A stretch of 64,000 bases of DNA from CALAGB01 sp963713965 (GTDB lineage: Bacteria; Chloroflexota; Chloroflexia; Thermomicrobiales; Thermomicrobiaceae): assembly GCA_963713965.1 (NCBI GenBank), contig OY970217.1:620001-684000 (forward strand). Reading direction: 5' to 3'. This document shows positions 52,694-61,466 of this stretch, piece after piece. The notes beneath the pieces were generated by a model. The model was not told the DNA's origin. It saw only the letters and a list, made by a program, of their open reading frames with translations, and ran no database searches. The position numbers and the translations under genes are program-made. The first letter of the stretch is position 1. Every line of letters begins with the position of its first letter.

Positions 52694-52724
52694 CAACCGG
52701 GCGGCACTGTGTTGATCCACAAAA

Positions 52725-52754
52725 GCGAAGCCCGGGCCAGTACCCGGGCTTCGC
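52725..52754. terminator. bidirectional intrinsic terminator
   Basis: GCGAAGCCCGGG (52725-52736) and CCCGGGCTTCGC (52743-52754) form a 12-bp perfect stem with a 6-base loop. AAAA on the left side gives a U-tail for the minus strand NlpC/P60 gene; the right flank is less U-rich, so it serves mainly that gene and probably also the oxidase. Confidence 0.85.
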
Positions 52755-52779
52755 TCGGTTACGCTGTTGTTTTGGCGGC

Positions 52780-54081
52780 TTACGGATTGATACGACGAGC
52801 CGTGTAGTAACGCGGACCCCAGTAGGAATCCCACAGATTACTGATCGTCACACCGACACTCTCGTTCGCCGCGCTGATGAACTGGCCGTTCCCAATGTAG
52901 ATCCCCACGTGTGAGAGACCCCACGTGTAGGTGTTCTGCTGGAAGACCAGATCGCCAGGTTGCAGGTCGTTGGCATCCACATACGTGCCACTCGCGACCT
53001 GAGAGGCCATGTCACGCGGGAAGCCACCACCGAGAACCTGGTTCACGACATAGTAGACGAATCCGGAGCAGTCAAAGCCCGACGGGGTCGTCCCCGCCCA
53101 AACGTACGGATAGCCGAGGTAATTCATCGCCTCGCTGGCGATCTGCTGCCCGATCGAGCTGCTGTCCGGCGCGGACGCGGTTGTCGCGGGCGCGCTCGTC
53201 TCAGTCGTCGAGGCAGTGCTTGCCGTCGCCTGCACCGGCTGCTTGTCGGTCTTGGTCAGGTAGGAGTCGATCATCCAGCCTTTCATGCCTTTGTATTCGA
53301 CGCCCCACCACGTGTTACCCGAACCGTCCTGCTTGGGACCATCGTTGATGCCGACGACCGCGCCCTCCGGCGCAACGGCTTCGACACCGGCGTTGTAGCC
53401 GACGTCATAACGCATGTTCAGTCCGTCACCATTGGTATTGACCACCTCGGCATTGTCACCCACGGAGAGCCCGTCCGAAGGAGCATCAACCGTCGCCGGA
53501 GCGGACGCTGCTTGCGCGTTGGCGGTTCCGCCACTGTCGACGCGGATGAAATCTCGCGCCGAGAAACCGGTCATACCCTGATATGTGAGATTGACCCAAA
53601 CGGTACCGTCGGAGCCGGTTTGGTCGACACCGGCGACACTCGCGGTCGCCCCCTCTGGAATGACCGTGAGCGTGTTTGAGTCATAGCTGGCGGCGTCACG
53701 CAGACGCAGACCATCGTTGTTGGTCCCGACGATCGTCACGGACTGACCCGTCTGAGACGCCGGTCGCGACAAGAAGTCGCTGACGATCCAGCCGGACTGA
53801 GACCCGGACGAAACGTTGTACCACTGGGATCCATCCGTGGCGCCCTGTGGCCCGGCGACCACTGTGAGGGTCGAGCCATCGGCATAGGATGTGATGACGT
53901 TTCCTGAGGAGTTTCCGGCGTCCCGCATGTTGACGCCGTCGCCGTTCGTGTGAGCTACGACCGCCTCACCGCCTACGATGAGGTTTGTGTCCGCCGCGAC
54001 CGGAGCCACCAACGAGGCAGATACCGCCGAGGCGAGCAGCAACCCGAATACAAGTTGCCGCCGTTCTCTTCGAACGCCCAA
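52780..54081 (-). CDS. secreted NlpC/P60 endopeptidase with three SH3b domains
   Basis: A 433-residue cell-wall hydrolase cutting peptidoglycan peptides. Signal peptide (LVFGLLLASAVSASLVAPVAA), three bacterial SH3 repeats that bind wall (each with NTNGDGLNMR-like or NNDGLRLRD starts), a Ser/Thr/Ala linker and an NlpC/P60 domain with catalytic Cys in FDCSGFVYY and His in LSHVGIYIGN. TTG at 54081 is preferred, with AGGAGGG upstream; the longer ATG at 54129 adds a non-signal-like leader. A structured leader upstream may be a riboswitch. Confidence 0.9.
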   Translation of the reverse strand: MGVRRERRQLVFGLLLASAVSASLVAPVAADTNLIVGGEAVVAHTNGDGVNMRDAGNSSGNVITSYADGSTLTVVAGPQGATDGSQWYNVSSGSQSGWIVSDFLSRPASQTGQSVTIVGTNNDGLRLRDAASYDSNTLTVIPEGATASVAGVDQTGSDGTVWVNLTYQGMTGFSARDFIRVDSGGTANAQAASAPATVDAPSDGLSVGDNAEVVNTNGDGLNMRYDVGYNAGVEAVAPEGAVVGINDGPKQDGSGNTWWGVEYKGMKGWMIDSYLTKTDKQPVQATASTASTTETSAPATTASAPDSSSIGQQIASEAMNYLGYPYVWAGTTPSGFDCSGFVYYVVNQVLGGGFPRDMASQVASGTYVDANDLQPGDLVFQQNTYTWGLSHVGIYIGNGQFISAANESVGVTISNLWDSYWGPRYYTARRINP

Positions 54082-54129
54082 TCGACCTTCCCTCCTGAGA
54101 CCACTGATCAGATGCGGAGCGCCCACCAT

Positions 54130-54280
54130 GACGCGCGTCCCCGAGATGATCGCGCTGGTGGGTTCGGTCTCCTCGCACCCGTTCGTCCATCGTAGTCCCC
54201 ACTAGACGGAGACACTTGGTGCGATCTGATCATCGGTTCGCTGTTCCGGCCCAGTCCACGCAGAAAGCGTCAGCAACCGC
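54130..54280 (-). promoter_or_regulatory. candidate c-di-AMP (ydaO-type) riboswitch
   Basis: In the leader of the wall hydrolase the minus strand has GTTGCTGACGC (about 54277-54267), CGGAACAGCGAACC (54250-54237) and CCGAACCCACCAGCG (54166-54152). These recall the ydaO blocks GCUAA.., CGGAAC..GAACC and CCGAACCCGUCAGCU, in the right order. The GGGGUGAA block is not clear. GAGACC here can pair with GGTCTC beside the ribosome binding site. NlpC/P60 genes are classic ydaO targets and two DarA receptors are in the window, but the match is incomplete. Region 54281-54487 holds nothing further I can name. Confidence 0.3.
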
Positions 54281-54487
54281 CTCCTTTTTGGCGCTTGCCT
54301 CTGGGCGTACAGTCCGAATCGAACAGTGATTTTCGGCTTCTACCAGTCAGGTTGCCTCAGCTTGTGTCTTGGCAATGTCCCCCGACATCCGACTGATCAC
54401 ACGCAGGCTAGCACACGCAACTCGCCAATGTCAACCGTACCCAAGTACATCCAGTGCGAACGAACGCTGGAGTCTTATGTACCGAAA

Positions 54488-55255
54488 TCAGGCAGAGATG
54501 TGCCGAATTGGAACACCTTTGCTCGCAAGATAGCTCTTCGCGTCGGCGATCGAATAGGTTCCATAGTGAAAAATCGATGCAGCCAATACGGCCTGGGCGC
54601 AGCCAATCGTGATTCCCTGAAGGAGGTGGTCCAACGTCCCTACTCCCCCCGACGCCACCACCGGAACGGGCACAGCATCAACAATCCGAGCGGTGAGCTT
54701 GAGGTCGTAGCCGCGCTGGGTTCCATCCGCGTCCATGCTAGTGAGCAGAATTTCTCCCGCGCCGAGCTCCACTCCACGACGAGCCCACTCAATCGCGTCC
54801 AGACCGGTTTCCCGGCGACCGCCATGGGTGTAGACTTCCCAGCGGCCGTCGCCGTTCCAGCGCGCATCTATGGCCAACACGATGCATTGGTTGCCAAACC
54901 TCGAGGCCGACTCTCGAATCAGCTCTGGGCGAGCGACCGCCGCGCTGTTCAAGCTCACTTTGTCGGCACCAGCACGGAGTAAGGTGTAAACGTCGTCAGG
55001 TGAGCGAACGCCACCGCCGACGGTGAGCGGGATGAATACCTGCCGGGCGGTCTCTCGAACGACGTCGACCATCGTGGCGCGGCCCTCGTTGCTGGCGCTG
55101 ATGTCGAGAAAGACCAGCTCATCGGCTCCTTCGGCGTCATATCTCGCCGCCAGCTCTACGGGGTCCCCGGCGTCTCGCAGTCCCTGGAATTGAATTCCCT
55201 TGACGACCCTGCCATTGGTGACGTCCAGGCACGGAATGATGCGTTTGGTGAGCAT
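54488..55255 (-). CDS. hisF: imidazole glycerol phosphate synthase subunit HisF
   Basis: A 255-residue cyclase subunit that with HisH makes imidazole glycerol phosphate and AICAR from PRFAR and glutamine. LTKRIIPCLDVTNGRVVKG start, the catalytic Asp in the CLDV strand and VLAIDAR, PLTVGGGVRSPDDV, and VASGGVGTLDH are visible. ATG 55255 follows the coiled-coil gene by eight bases; a longer frame to 55396 is non-homologous. Last gene of the his cluster. Confidence 0.95.
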   Translation of the reverse strand: MLTKRIIPCLDVTNGRVVKGIQFQGLRDAGDPVELAARYDAEGADELVFLDISASNEGRATMVDVVRETARQVFIPLTVGGGVRSPDDVYTLLRAGADKVSLNSAAVARPELIRESASRFGNQCIVLAIDARWNGDGRWEVYTHGGRRETGLDAIEWARRGVELGAGEILLTSMDADGTQRGYDLKLTARIVDAVPVPVVASGGVGTLDHLLQGITIGCAQAVLAASIFHYGTYSIADAKSYLASKGVPIRHISA

Positions 55256-55263
55256 GGATGACG

Positions 55264-56391
55264 TTACTCCTGATTTCCCCCAGGCGATCGATCCACGTTT
55301 CGTTGCTCGGCCTGGCGACGTGAGTCGATCACTTGCTCGAGCTCCTGCTGCGCTTGCTCCAACTGCAAACGCGCTCGCTGCTCGTTCAGATACCACATTT
55401 CACGTCGAACCCGCTGGTCGACGCGGGTGAGCTCCTCGATTTGCATCTCGATAAGCGAGAGTCGATACGCCAGATCCCGGTCGACCTCGTCGAGCTGTTC
55501 AGTTCGCGAACTGAGACGCTCAAATCGCTGCGATGTGGCCGCATCCAGATTGTTGACCTGCGCCTCTGACTGCTGTCGGATCTCTTCCATACGTTCCGCG
55601 ACCAGGTCGTCACGTTCCACCGATTGTGTGTGATATCGATCGATCTCCGATTGGAACTTCTCCTGGCTGTCACGCAAAGTGTCGAAAATGGGCCAGACAC
55701 CGGTAAGCGATTGATCGACATCATCTACGCGGGCGGCCAGTGCCGACACGCCTGCCAGTTCTGCGTTGACGTGTGCGCTCAAATTCTCGATCTGTTGAAT
55801 GACCTCCGTTAGCCGGCGGCGCCCATCTTGATCGACAATCTTGGTGGCGTCGTCGATCCGGAGGAGATCCCGCTGCTGTCGCTCAACTTCAACACGTACG
55901 TTTTCGATCGAATCGCGCAGCGTCTGCGATACGGCTACCTGTCGCTCACTGTGAGCGCCGAGATGGTCAATCAGGCTTCGGAGGTCATCGTAGCGTTTGG
56001 TGTCATGGCTAACATCGTCTCGTTGGCGCCGTACGGTTTCAAGGAGTTCGCCGACGTGCGCCTGAATCGAGCGGATCGGGCGAGTCGAGTCATCGATGCG
56101 GGTGGACAAATCGCTCATCTGCTGGCGTACGCGCGACTCTTCGAGCTGTCGCGCCTGCGCCGCTTGAGAGACCTCGTGCCGATGCTGGTCAAGAATGATG
56201 CGGTATTGCGCCACGTTCGCTTCGCTGGCTTTCAACTGATCCTCAAGACGAAGCTGGCGGCTAGCCGCTTCCCGCGACATATTGCGAAGCTCGTCAATCT
56301 GCGCCTGCAACGTCTGGATTTTGGCTTCGTCCCGCTTCCTGCGTTCGTCGTCTCTGGCGACCTCTCGCAGGTCATTCCTGGCTGCCATCAT
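55264..56391 (-). CDS. long coiled-coil protein inside the his operon
   Basis: A 375-residue cytoplasmic protein, almost wholly coiled-coil, very rich in Glu, Arg, Gln and Asp, with no signal peptide or membrane helix. It lies between hisA and hisF on the same strand: it starts within the hisA 3' end (overlap about 20 bases) and ends eight bases before hisF. No nucleotide-binding motif is present. It may be a structural, SMC-like or filament-scaffold protein carried in this operon; I do not recognise it. Confidence 0.75.
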   Translation of the reverse strand: MMAARNDLREVARDDERRKRDEAKIQTLQAQIDELRNMSREAASRQLRLEDQLKASEANVAQYRIILDQHRHEVSQAAQARQLEESRVRQQMSDLSTRIDDSTRPIRSIQAHVGELLETVRRQRDDVSHDTKRYDDLRSLIDHLGAHSERQVAVSQTLRDSIENVRVEVERQQRDLLRIDDATKIVDQDGRRRLTEVIQQIENLSAHVNAELAGVSALAARVDDVDQSLTGVWPIFDTLRDSQEKFQSEIDRYHTQSVERDDLVAERMEEIRQQSEAQVNNLDAATSQRFERLSSRTEQLDEVDRDLAYRLSLIEMQIEELTRVDQRVRREMWYLNEQRARLQLEQAQQELEQVIDSRRQAEQRNVDRSPGGNQE

Positions 56392-57136
56392 TCTCCTCTA
56401 CGTTGCGCCGGCTCCCAGAAGTCGACACCCACCAGTCAGCCGGACTCCCGATGCTGATCGCGCCTTCGTACAGTGCCTTTCCCACAATGGCACCTTCCAC
56501 TCCGGGAATGGTCGAGAGGCGATTCAGATCCGCGGCACTTGAGACGCCTCCCGATGCGATCACTTGAATGCCCTGCGCCGCCACGCTCTCGACAGCTCCG
56601 AAATTGGGCGCGGTTAGTGTGCCGTCGCGCTCGATATCTGTATAGATGACGCGCTCGACTCCGGCGTCTTGGGCACGTCTGACGAGATCCGCCGCGGCAA
56701 CGTCCTTCACGGTCACCCAACCATCAACGGCAACGCGACCGTCACGCGCATCCAGGCCGAGGACGACCGAATCGGCTCCAAATTCTCGTACCGCCTGCCT
56801 CAGAATCAGGTCGTTCTCGACCGCGGCAGTGCCGATGATAACTCTTGAGACGCCGGATTGAATGGCGGCACGCAGATCCTCGAGCCTGCGCAGCCCCCCA
56901 CCGAGCTCGATCCTCGCCCCGAGTCGGGCGATCTTCCTGACCAGATCGAGTTGCGAAGGCGAGCCGTTGCGCGCACCATCAAGGTCAACTACATGGATCA
57001 GCGGCGCTCCAAGATTCATCCAGTGCCGCGCGACCGTAACCGGATCATCGCCATAGACCGTCTCCCGGTCAAAATCGCCTCGAACAAGCCGAACGCAGCG
57101 GCCGGCTCGAAGATCAATAGCGGGAATTACGTGCAT
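56372..57136 (-). CDS. hisA: phosphoribosylformimino-AICAR-P isomerase HisA
   Basis: A 254-residue (beta/alpha)8 isomerase of histidine synthesis. HVIPAIDLRAGRCVRLVRGD (Asp8 type), IHVVDLDGA, RIELGGGLRR, VVLGLDARDGRV, IYTDIERDGTL and VIASGGVSSAADL fit HisA; the DIERDG motif excludes HisF. The ATG at 57136 follows the hisH stop by four bases and is preferred to a TTG at 57148. The C-terminus overlaps the coiled-coil gene. Confidence 0.93.
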   Translation of the reverse strand: MHVIPAIDLRAGRCVRLVRGDFDRETVYGDDPVTVARHWMNLGAPLIHVVDLDGARNGSPSQLDLVRKIARLGARIELGGGLRRLEDLRAAIQSGVSRVIIGTAAVENDLILRQAVREFGADSVVLGLDARDGRVAVDGWVTVKDVAAADLVRRAQDAGVERVIYTDIERDGTLTAPNFGAVESVAAQGIQVIASGGVSSAADLNRLSTIPGVEGAIVGKALYEGAISIGSPADWWVSTSGSRRNVEENDGSQE

Positions 57137-57140
57137 CGGG

Positions 57141-57767
57141 TCACGCAACTTTCACTGGTTGCTTAGCGACCACGTCGACAAAATTGGCGAGAAGCGTCAG
57201 CCCCCACCGGCCGCTTTTCTCTGGATGAAACTGCGTTGCGACGACATTGTCCCGAGCCAGCACGCTCGGGAACTTCAACCCGTAGTCCGTCTCCGCTCCC
57301 ACCCAGGACCGATCATCGGGATCTACGTAGTAGGAATGGACGAAATAGAACTCGGAGCCGTCGGGGATACCATTGAAGATCGGGTTCGACTCCATCTGCC
57401 AAACCTGGTTCCAGCCCATGTGCGGGATTGGCTCATGTGCCGGCAGCAGGCGCACATGTCCGGGCAGCACTCCCAGGCAACGATGCTCTCCGTCCTCGAA
57501 GCTCGACGTCATCAAGACCTGCATACCCATGCATATACCGAGGTACGGGGTGCCTCGCGCGATAACCTCTCGGATAACCGGCTCTAGCGATTGCTCATTA
57601 AGGTGTTTCATGGTGTCCTGGGCCGCACCGACCCCGGGAACGACGACGCCGTCAGCCGAAAGAATCTCATGATGGTTGGCAGTGATTTGAACGGCCGCTC
57701 CAATGCGCCCCAACGCGTTCACGACGCTAGCGAGATTTCCGGCTCCATAGTCGACGACCGCGATCAT
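57141..57767 (-). CDS. hisH: imidazole glycerol phosphate synthase subunit HisH
   Basis: A 208-residue glutaminase subunit delivering ammonia to HisF. The start MIAVVDYGAGN, Cys nucleophile in GICMGMQVL, and QFHPEKSG His-Glu pair are typical; the PHMGWNQ segment contacts HisF. Its start overlaps the HDAC-like gene stop by four bases (ATGA), so it belongs to the same transcript. Confidence 0.95.
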   Translation of the reverse strand: MIAVVDYGAGNLASVVNALGRIGAAVQITANHHEILSADGVVVPGVGAAQDTMKHLNEQSLEPVIREVIARGTPYLGICMGMQVLMTSSFEDGEHRCLGVLPGHVRLLPAHEPIPHMGWNQVWQMESNPIFNGIPDGSEFYFVHSYYVDPDDRSWVGAETDYGLKFPSVLARDNVVATQFHPEKSGRWGLTLLANFVDVVAKQPVKVA

Positions 57768-58729
57768 GTCGGGATCTCCTTTGACTCCGATGTCGCATCG
57801 AATACACGAATCACTTCCTCAACGCATTTCGCAAGGATGTCCGGATTGTAGCCCCCTTCTAAGACTGCCACCAACCGACCACCGCACAGACGGTCCGCCT
57901 GCTCCTTGATACGCCGCGCCATCGCGGCAAAACCATCGGTGGTCACCGCCATCGACGCCAGTGGATCGTCCGCATGCGCGTCGAACCCGGCGGAGAGCAA
58001 GATCAGTTCAGGATGGAACTCAACGAGCTTGGGCACGATGATCTCGTCGAACACCTGTAAGTACTCGGCGTCGCCGGCGCCTGGTGTCAGCGGCACGTTG
58101 ACGGTGTAGCCGAATCCATAGCGTACTCCGGCCTCCTGCGCCCGTCCCGTCCCCGGATAGAGTGGCCATTGATGGACCGAGGCGTAAAGCACCTGATCGG
58201 TGTCGAGAAAGACGTCCTGGGTGCCGTTGCCATGGTGAACGTCCCAATCGACGATAGCGACCCGGAAGAGGCCGCGCCGGTCGATGGCGTGGCGAGCCGC
58301 GATGGCCACATTGTTGAAGAGGCAAAATCCCATTCCTCGAGCGCGCTCCGCATGATGCCCGGGTGGCCGCGGAAACACGAAAACGCGGCTCTCTGTTCCG
58401 TCGAGGACCAAATTGACCGCTTGAATGCACGCGCCTGCTGCCAGCCGAGCGACATCGTACGAGCGCGGACAGATGACCGTGTCGGCGTCGAGGTAACCGC
58501 CACCGGCTCCAGCGATCTGCTCGACCAATCGCACGTACTTCGGAACGTGAACCAACTCGACATCGTTAGTCGACGCTTCTATGGGCTCGTAAATTGCGCG
58601 ATCTTCGAGCATCCCAGTTCGCCGCAGCTGAGCGGCGATCGCTTTGAGCCGATGGGCATTCTCCGGATGATAACCGGTGTCATGTTCCTGGAATCGATCG
58701 GAGCAGATCAGCGCGGTGGCGGAATTCAT
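57764..58729 (-). CDS. histone-deacetylase-family (AcuC/acetylpolyamine) hydrolase
   Basis: A 321-residue zinc amidohydrolase of the HDAC/AcuC class. RPPGHHAERARGMGFCLFNN, VDWDVHHGNGTQDVF (Zn ligands Asp and His) and ILLSAGFDAHADDPL are all conserved. Bacterial members deacetylate proteins such as acetyl-CoA synthetase, or acetylpolyamines; the target is not readable. ATG 58729 lies close to a -10 box, so the mRNA may be leaderless. It is co-transcribed with hisH-hisA-hisF. Confidence 0.9.
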   Translation of the reverse strand: MNSATALICSDRFQEHDTGYHPENAHRLKAIAAQLRRTGMLEDRAIYEPIEASTNDVELVHVPKYVRLVEQIAGAGGGYLDADTVICPRSYDVARLAAGACIQAVNLVLDGTESRVFVFPRPPGHHAERARGMGFCLFNNVAIAARHAIDRRGLFRVAIVDWDVHHGNGTQDVFLDTDQVLYASVHQWPLYPGTGRAQEAGVRYGFGYTVNVPLTPGAGDAEYLQVFDEIIVPKLVEFHPELILLSAGFDAHADDPLASMAVTTDGFAAMARRIKEQADRLCGGRLVAVLEGGYNPDILAKCVEEVIRVFDATSESKEIPT

Positions 58730-58735
58730 ACCCGA

Positions 58736-58765
58736 AGTATAAAGTCGGGCTGAATCCTTGGACAA
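58736..58765 (-). promoter_or_regulatory. promoter of the HDAC-his operon
   Basis: Minus strand TTGTCC (58760-58765), 18-base spacer, TATACT (58736-58741). The expected start of transcription falls at or next to the HDAC ATG (58729), and no ribosome binding site is seen, as in leaderless messages. Confidence 0.55.
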
Positions 58766-58828
58766 CGAACGTACGTTTCCGAGGCGCGCGCCGTTCCTCT
58801 TCGCGTGGTGAGTCGACGCGCGAGGGTG

Positions 58829-59614
58829 TCAGTCCGGTTCGTTGAGAACGTCGAGCAGAGCCGAGTGGAGCAGGCCATTGCTCGAGACGAGCGCGCGATC
58901 GGCAAGACGATGGTCATCGCCCGCGAAATTCGTGACGCTGCCGCCCGCCTCGCGGATCATCAGTGATCCCGCGGCCAGGTCCCACGGCTTCAGGCCGATC
59001 TCCCAGTAGGCATCAAACCGTCCTGCCGCCACGAAACAGAGGTTCAAGGCGGCGGAACCATCTCGCCGCAGCGCCTGCGTTCGAAACGTCAGGTTCCCCC
59101 AGTGCTTGAAATTTTCTCGCGCCAGATCTCGATCGGGGTTGAAGCCGGTTGACATCAGGGAGCGGATGAGCCTGTCCGTCTTAGAGACCGACATCCGCCG
59201 GCCATTGAGAAAAGCGCCCTGCCCGCGTTCCGCCAGAAACAGCTCGTCGAAGACTGGCGCATAAACGACGCCGAGCCGGAATTCGCCATCGACCTCAAAT
59301 CCGATTGAAACGCAGAAGAACGGATAGCCATGGGCGAAGTTTGTAGTTCCGTCGAGTGGATCGATGATCCAGCGGTATCCGGAGCTTGAATTGGGCGAAT
59401 TGGTCGAACCGCTCTCCTCACCCAGAATCTGGTGATTCGGAAAGTGCTGCTGGATGCGTTCGACGATAAGCCGCTCGCTCATCTCGTCGACATCCGTGAC
59501 GATGTCCACCTCGCCTTTGTATTTGATCTGTTGAACGTGGCCATAGCGATCACGCAGGATGCGGCCGGCGTCGCGTGCTACTTCGATCGCAAGATCTCTT
59601 GGAGAAACGGTCAA
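58829..59614 (-). CDS. suhB: inositol monophosphatase family protein
   Basis: A 261-residue Mg2+-dependent phosphatase. The metal motifs GEESG, IDPLDGTTNFAHG and WDLAAGSLMIREAGG occur in order. Substrate may be inositol phosphate, histidinol phosphate or 3'-phosphoadenosine phosphate; being near a his operon, a histidinol phosphatase role is possible but unproven. TTG at 59614, with GAGGGAG six bases upstream, is preferred; GTG 59650 has none. It follows tsaD. Confidence 0.9.
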   Translation of the reverse strand: MTVSPRDLAIEVARDAGRILRDRYGHVQQIKYKGEVDIVTDVDEMSERLIVERIQQHFPNHQILGEESGSTNSPNSSSGYRWIIDPLDGTTNFAHGYPFFCVSIGFEVDGEFRLGVVYAPVFDELFLAERGQGAFLNGRRMSVSKTDRLIRSLMSTGFNPDRDLARENFKHWGNLTFRTQALRRDGSAALNLCFVAAGRFDAYWEIGLKPWDLAAGSLMIREAGGSVTNFAGDDHRLADRALVSSNGLLHSALLDVLNEPD

Positions 59615-59654
59615 ACCAGTCTCCCTCGCGCAAGTTCGTGTTTCAGGCACACCG

Positions 59655-60749
59655 TCACGAGGTGATGGTTGTGCCGCTCGTCAATGGAAGCTGCGGCTGG
59701 ATGTCGAGGCTCAGATCGCCCCGGTCGCCCCGCCGGAAGATGAAATGTGCCGCTCCAGCGATCATTGCGGCGTTATCTGTGCAGAGCTGAATCGGCGGAC
59801 AGCGTAGTGGCGTGTCCACCGCCGAAGTGAGTCTGCGCCGGAGCAGCTCGTTTGCGGCGACGCCTCCCGCCAGTAGCACCGTCTTGGCACCATTCTCGTG
59901 AGCCGCTCGGACGGTCTTCTCTACCAGAACTTCGACGATGGCATCCTGATAGTCGGCGGCGATGTCGTTGACCGGCACGTTTGGCCCATAACGAATCGGC
60001 TCATACGGTCGGAACGGTTCGTCGTTCGCGGTTCGCGCCCGGGCTGGTCGCGGCCGGTGATATTGCTCAGCGACACGCAGCAATGCCGTCTTGAGCCCGC
60101 TGAAGCTGAAGTCAAACGTGTCGCCAAGCCACGCACGCGGGAGCGGATGCTGACCCGTTCTCCCGTTTGATGCGGCCTTCTGGATGGCGGGACCTCCCGG
60201 AAAGCCGAGACCCAGGATGCGCGCACCTTTGTCAAAGGCCTCGCCCGCGGCGTCGTCGATGGTACGGCCCAAAATCTCGTAGTTACCGTGATCCCGCATG
60301 AGTAGAAGCTCGGTGTGGCCACCTGACACGACCAGGCAGACAAGTGGAAAAACCGGCGGTGCTTGTGACTTAGCATCGCCAAGGGTTAGCCAGTTCGCGT
60401 AGATGTGGCCCTCGAGATGATTCACCGGAATCAACGGCAAATCCCGGCTGAGTGCCAGTGCCTTGGCGACGTTGATTCCCACCAGCAGGCTTCCCGCCAG
60501 ACCTGGTCCCTCGGTCACCGCCACCGCGTCGATCTCGTCAAGACCGACACCCGCTTGTTCGAGCGCCAGGTCAATGGTCGGAATGATCGAGACGATGTGA
60601 CGGCGGGATGCCAATTCTGGCACCACCCCGCCATAGCGCTCGTGAAGGTCTATCTGTGACTGAATTACGTTCGACAGGACGCGCAGGTCATCGCGAACGA
60701 CCGACGCCGAGGTTTCATCGCAAGAGGTCTCGATCCCGAGGATATTCAT
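59655..60749 (-). CDS. tsaD: tRNA N6-adenosine threonylcarbamoyltransferase TsaD
   Basis: A 364-residue Kae1/TsaD that with TsaB and TsaE places t6A on tRNAs reading ANN codons. MNILGIETSCDETSASVV, HLEGHIYAN (metal His pair) and VSGGHTELLL, then DDAAGEAFDKGARILG, are typical. The C-terminal part has LLAGGVAANELLRRR. Its start overlaps rimI by four bases (ATGA). Essential in most bacteria. Confidence 0.95.
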   Translation of the reverse strand: MNILGIETSCDETSASVVRDDLRVLSNVIQSQIDLHERYGGVVPELASRRHIVSIIPTIDLALEQAGVGLDEIDAVAVTEGPGLAGSLLVGINVAKALALSRDLPLIPVNHLEGHIYANWLTLGDAKSQAPPVFPLVCLVVSGGHTELLLMRDHGNYEILGRTIDDAAGEAFDKGARILGLGFPGGPAIQKAASNGRTGQHPLPRAWLGDTFDFSFSGLKTALLRVAEQYHRPRPARARTANDEPFRPYEPIRYGPNVPVNDIAADYQDAIVEVLVEKTVRAAHENGAKTVLLAGGVAANELLRRRLTSAVDTPLRCPPIQLCTDNAAMIAGAAHFIFRRGDRGDLSLDIQPQLPLTSGTTITS

Positions 60750-61408
60750 GGGTCTCGCGTTTCAATCTCGACGTTCTGCTCGCGAAACCTGGCTAGAAGG
60801 CTGTCGCGCAGACCGTCGATTTGCCGAAGGTAGTCCGGATCACGGAGTGATGCCGACCACATGATATCGGCATCCTCGCCGTTGTCACTGTAATAGCGAC
60901 GCCGCACGCCATGTTTGGTAAAGCCATATTTCTGATAGAGCGCCTGGGCCGTGACGTTGGAGACGCGCACTTCGAGCGTGAGCCATTGGCAGTTCCGGGC
61001 TAGCGCTTCTTCAAACAGGCTCAGCAACAGAAGCTCACCGAGGCCCTCGCCGCGATACTCCGGCGCCACACCGATTGTCGTCACGTGACTTTCATCATAG
61101 AGGATCCACATGCCGCAAAACCCTACGATCGGATCCGCCATCTGGCGTTCGGATTTGCGAAGTAACGGGAGCAACGAGAGGCGACCACGTGGCTCAGTCA
61201 CTGGCCCCGAGCGCGGCGCCACCCGTTCGCGATGACGCAGTACCACGTAGTGATTATTTTCCGGATTCCGTAGTTCGCGTCGGTAGGCTGACTCGGGCCA
61301 CGGATTGGTGAAGCATCGACGTTCGACGCGCGATACCTCTGGAATGTCGTCTATATGCATGGTTTCAATGTAGTACGTGCGATCCGATTGCCGGATGTCG
61401 TCGTTCAC
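60746..61408 (-). CDS. rimI: ribosomal-protein-type N-acetyltransferase RimI
   Basis: A 220-residue GNAT. The acetyl-CoA loop GVAPEYRGEGLGELLL and LEVRVSNVTAQALYQKYGFTKHGVRRRYY fit RimI, which acetylates ribosomal S18 in Escherichia coli. It is longer than the 150-residue family norm, with an insert near 60-95 between the first strands (RERVAPRSGPVTEPRG) and a C-terminal helix. It sits between tsaB and tsaD, as rimI does in many genomes. Confidence 0.88.
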   Translation of the reverse strand: MNDDIRQSDRTYYIETMHIDDIPEVSRVERRCFTNPWPESAYRRELRNPENNHYVVLRHRERVAPRSGPVTEPRGRLSLLPLLRKSERQMADPIVGFCGMWILYDESHVTTIGVAPEYRGEGLGELLLLSLFEEALARNCQWLTLEVRVSNVTAQALYQKYGFTKHGVRRRYYSDNGEDADIMWSASLRDPDYLRQIDGLRDSLLARFREQNVEIETRDP

Positions 61409-61466
61409 CCTGATCCAGATTCCTCACCAACAACGGCTGTAAGACTCTTGCTCAGATTGCCATTCG

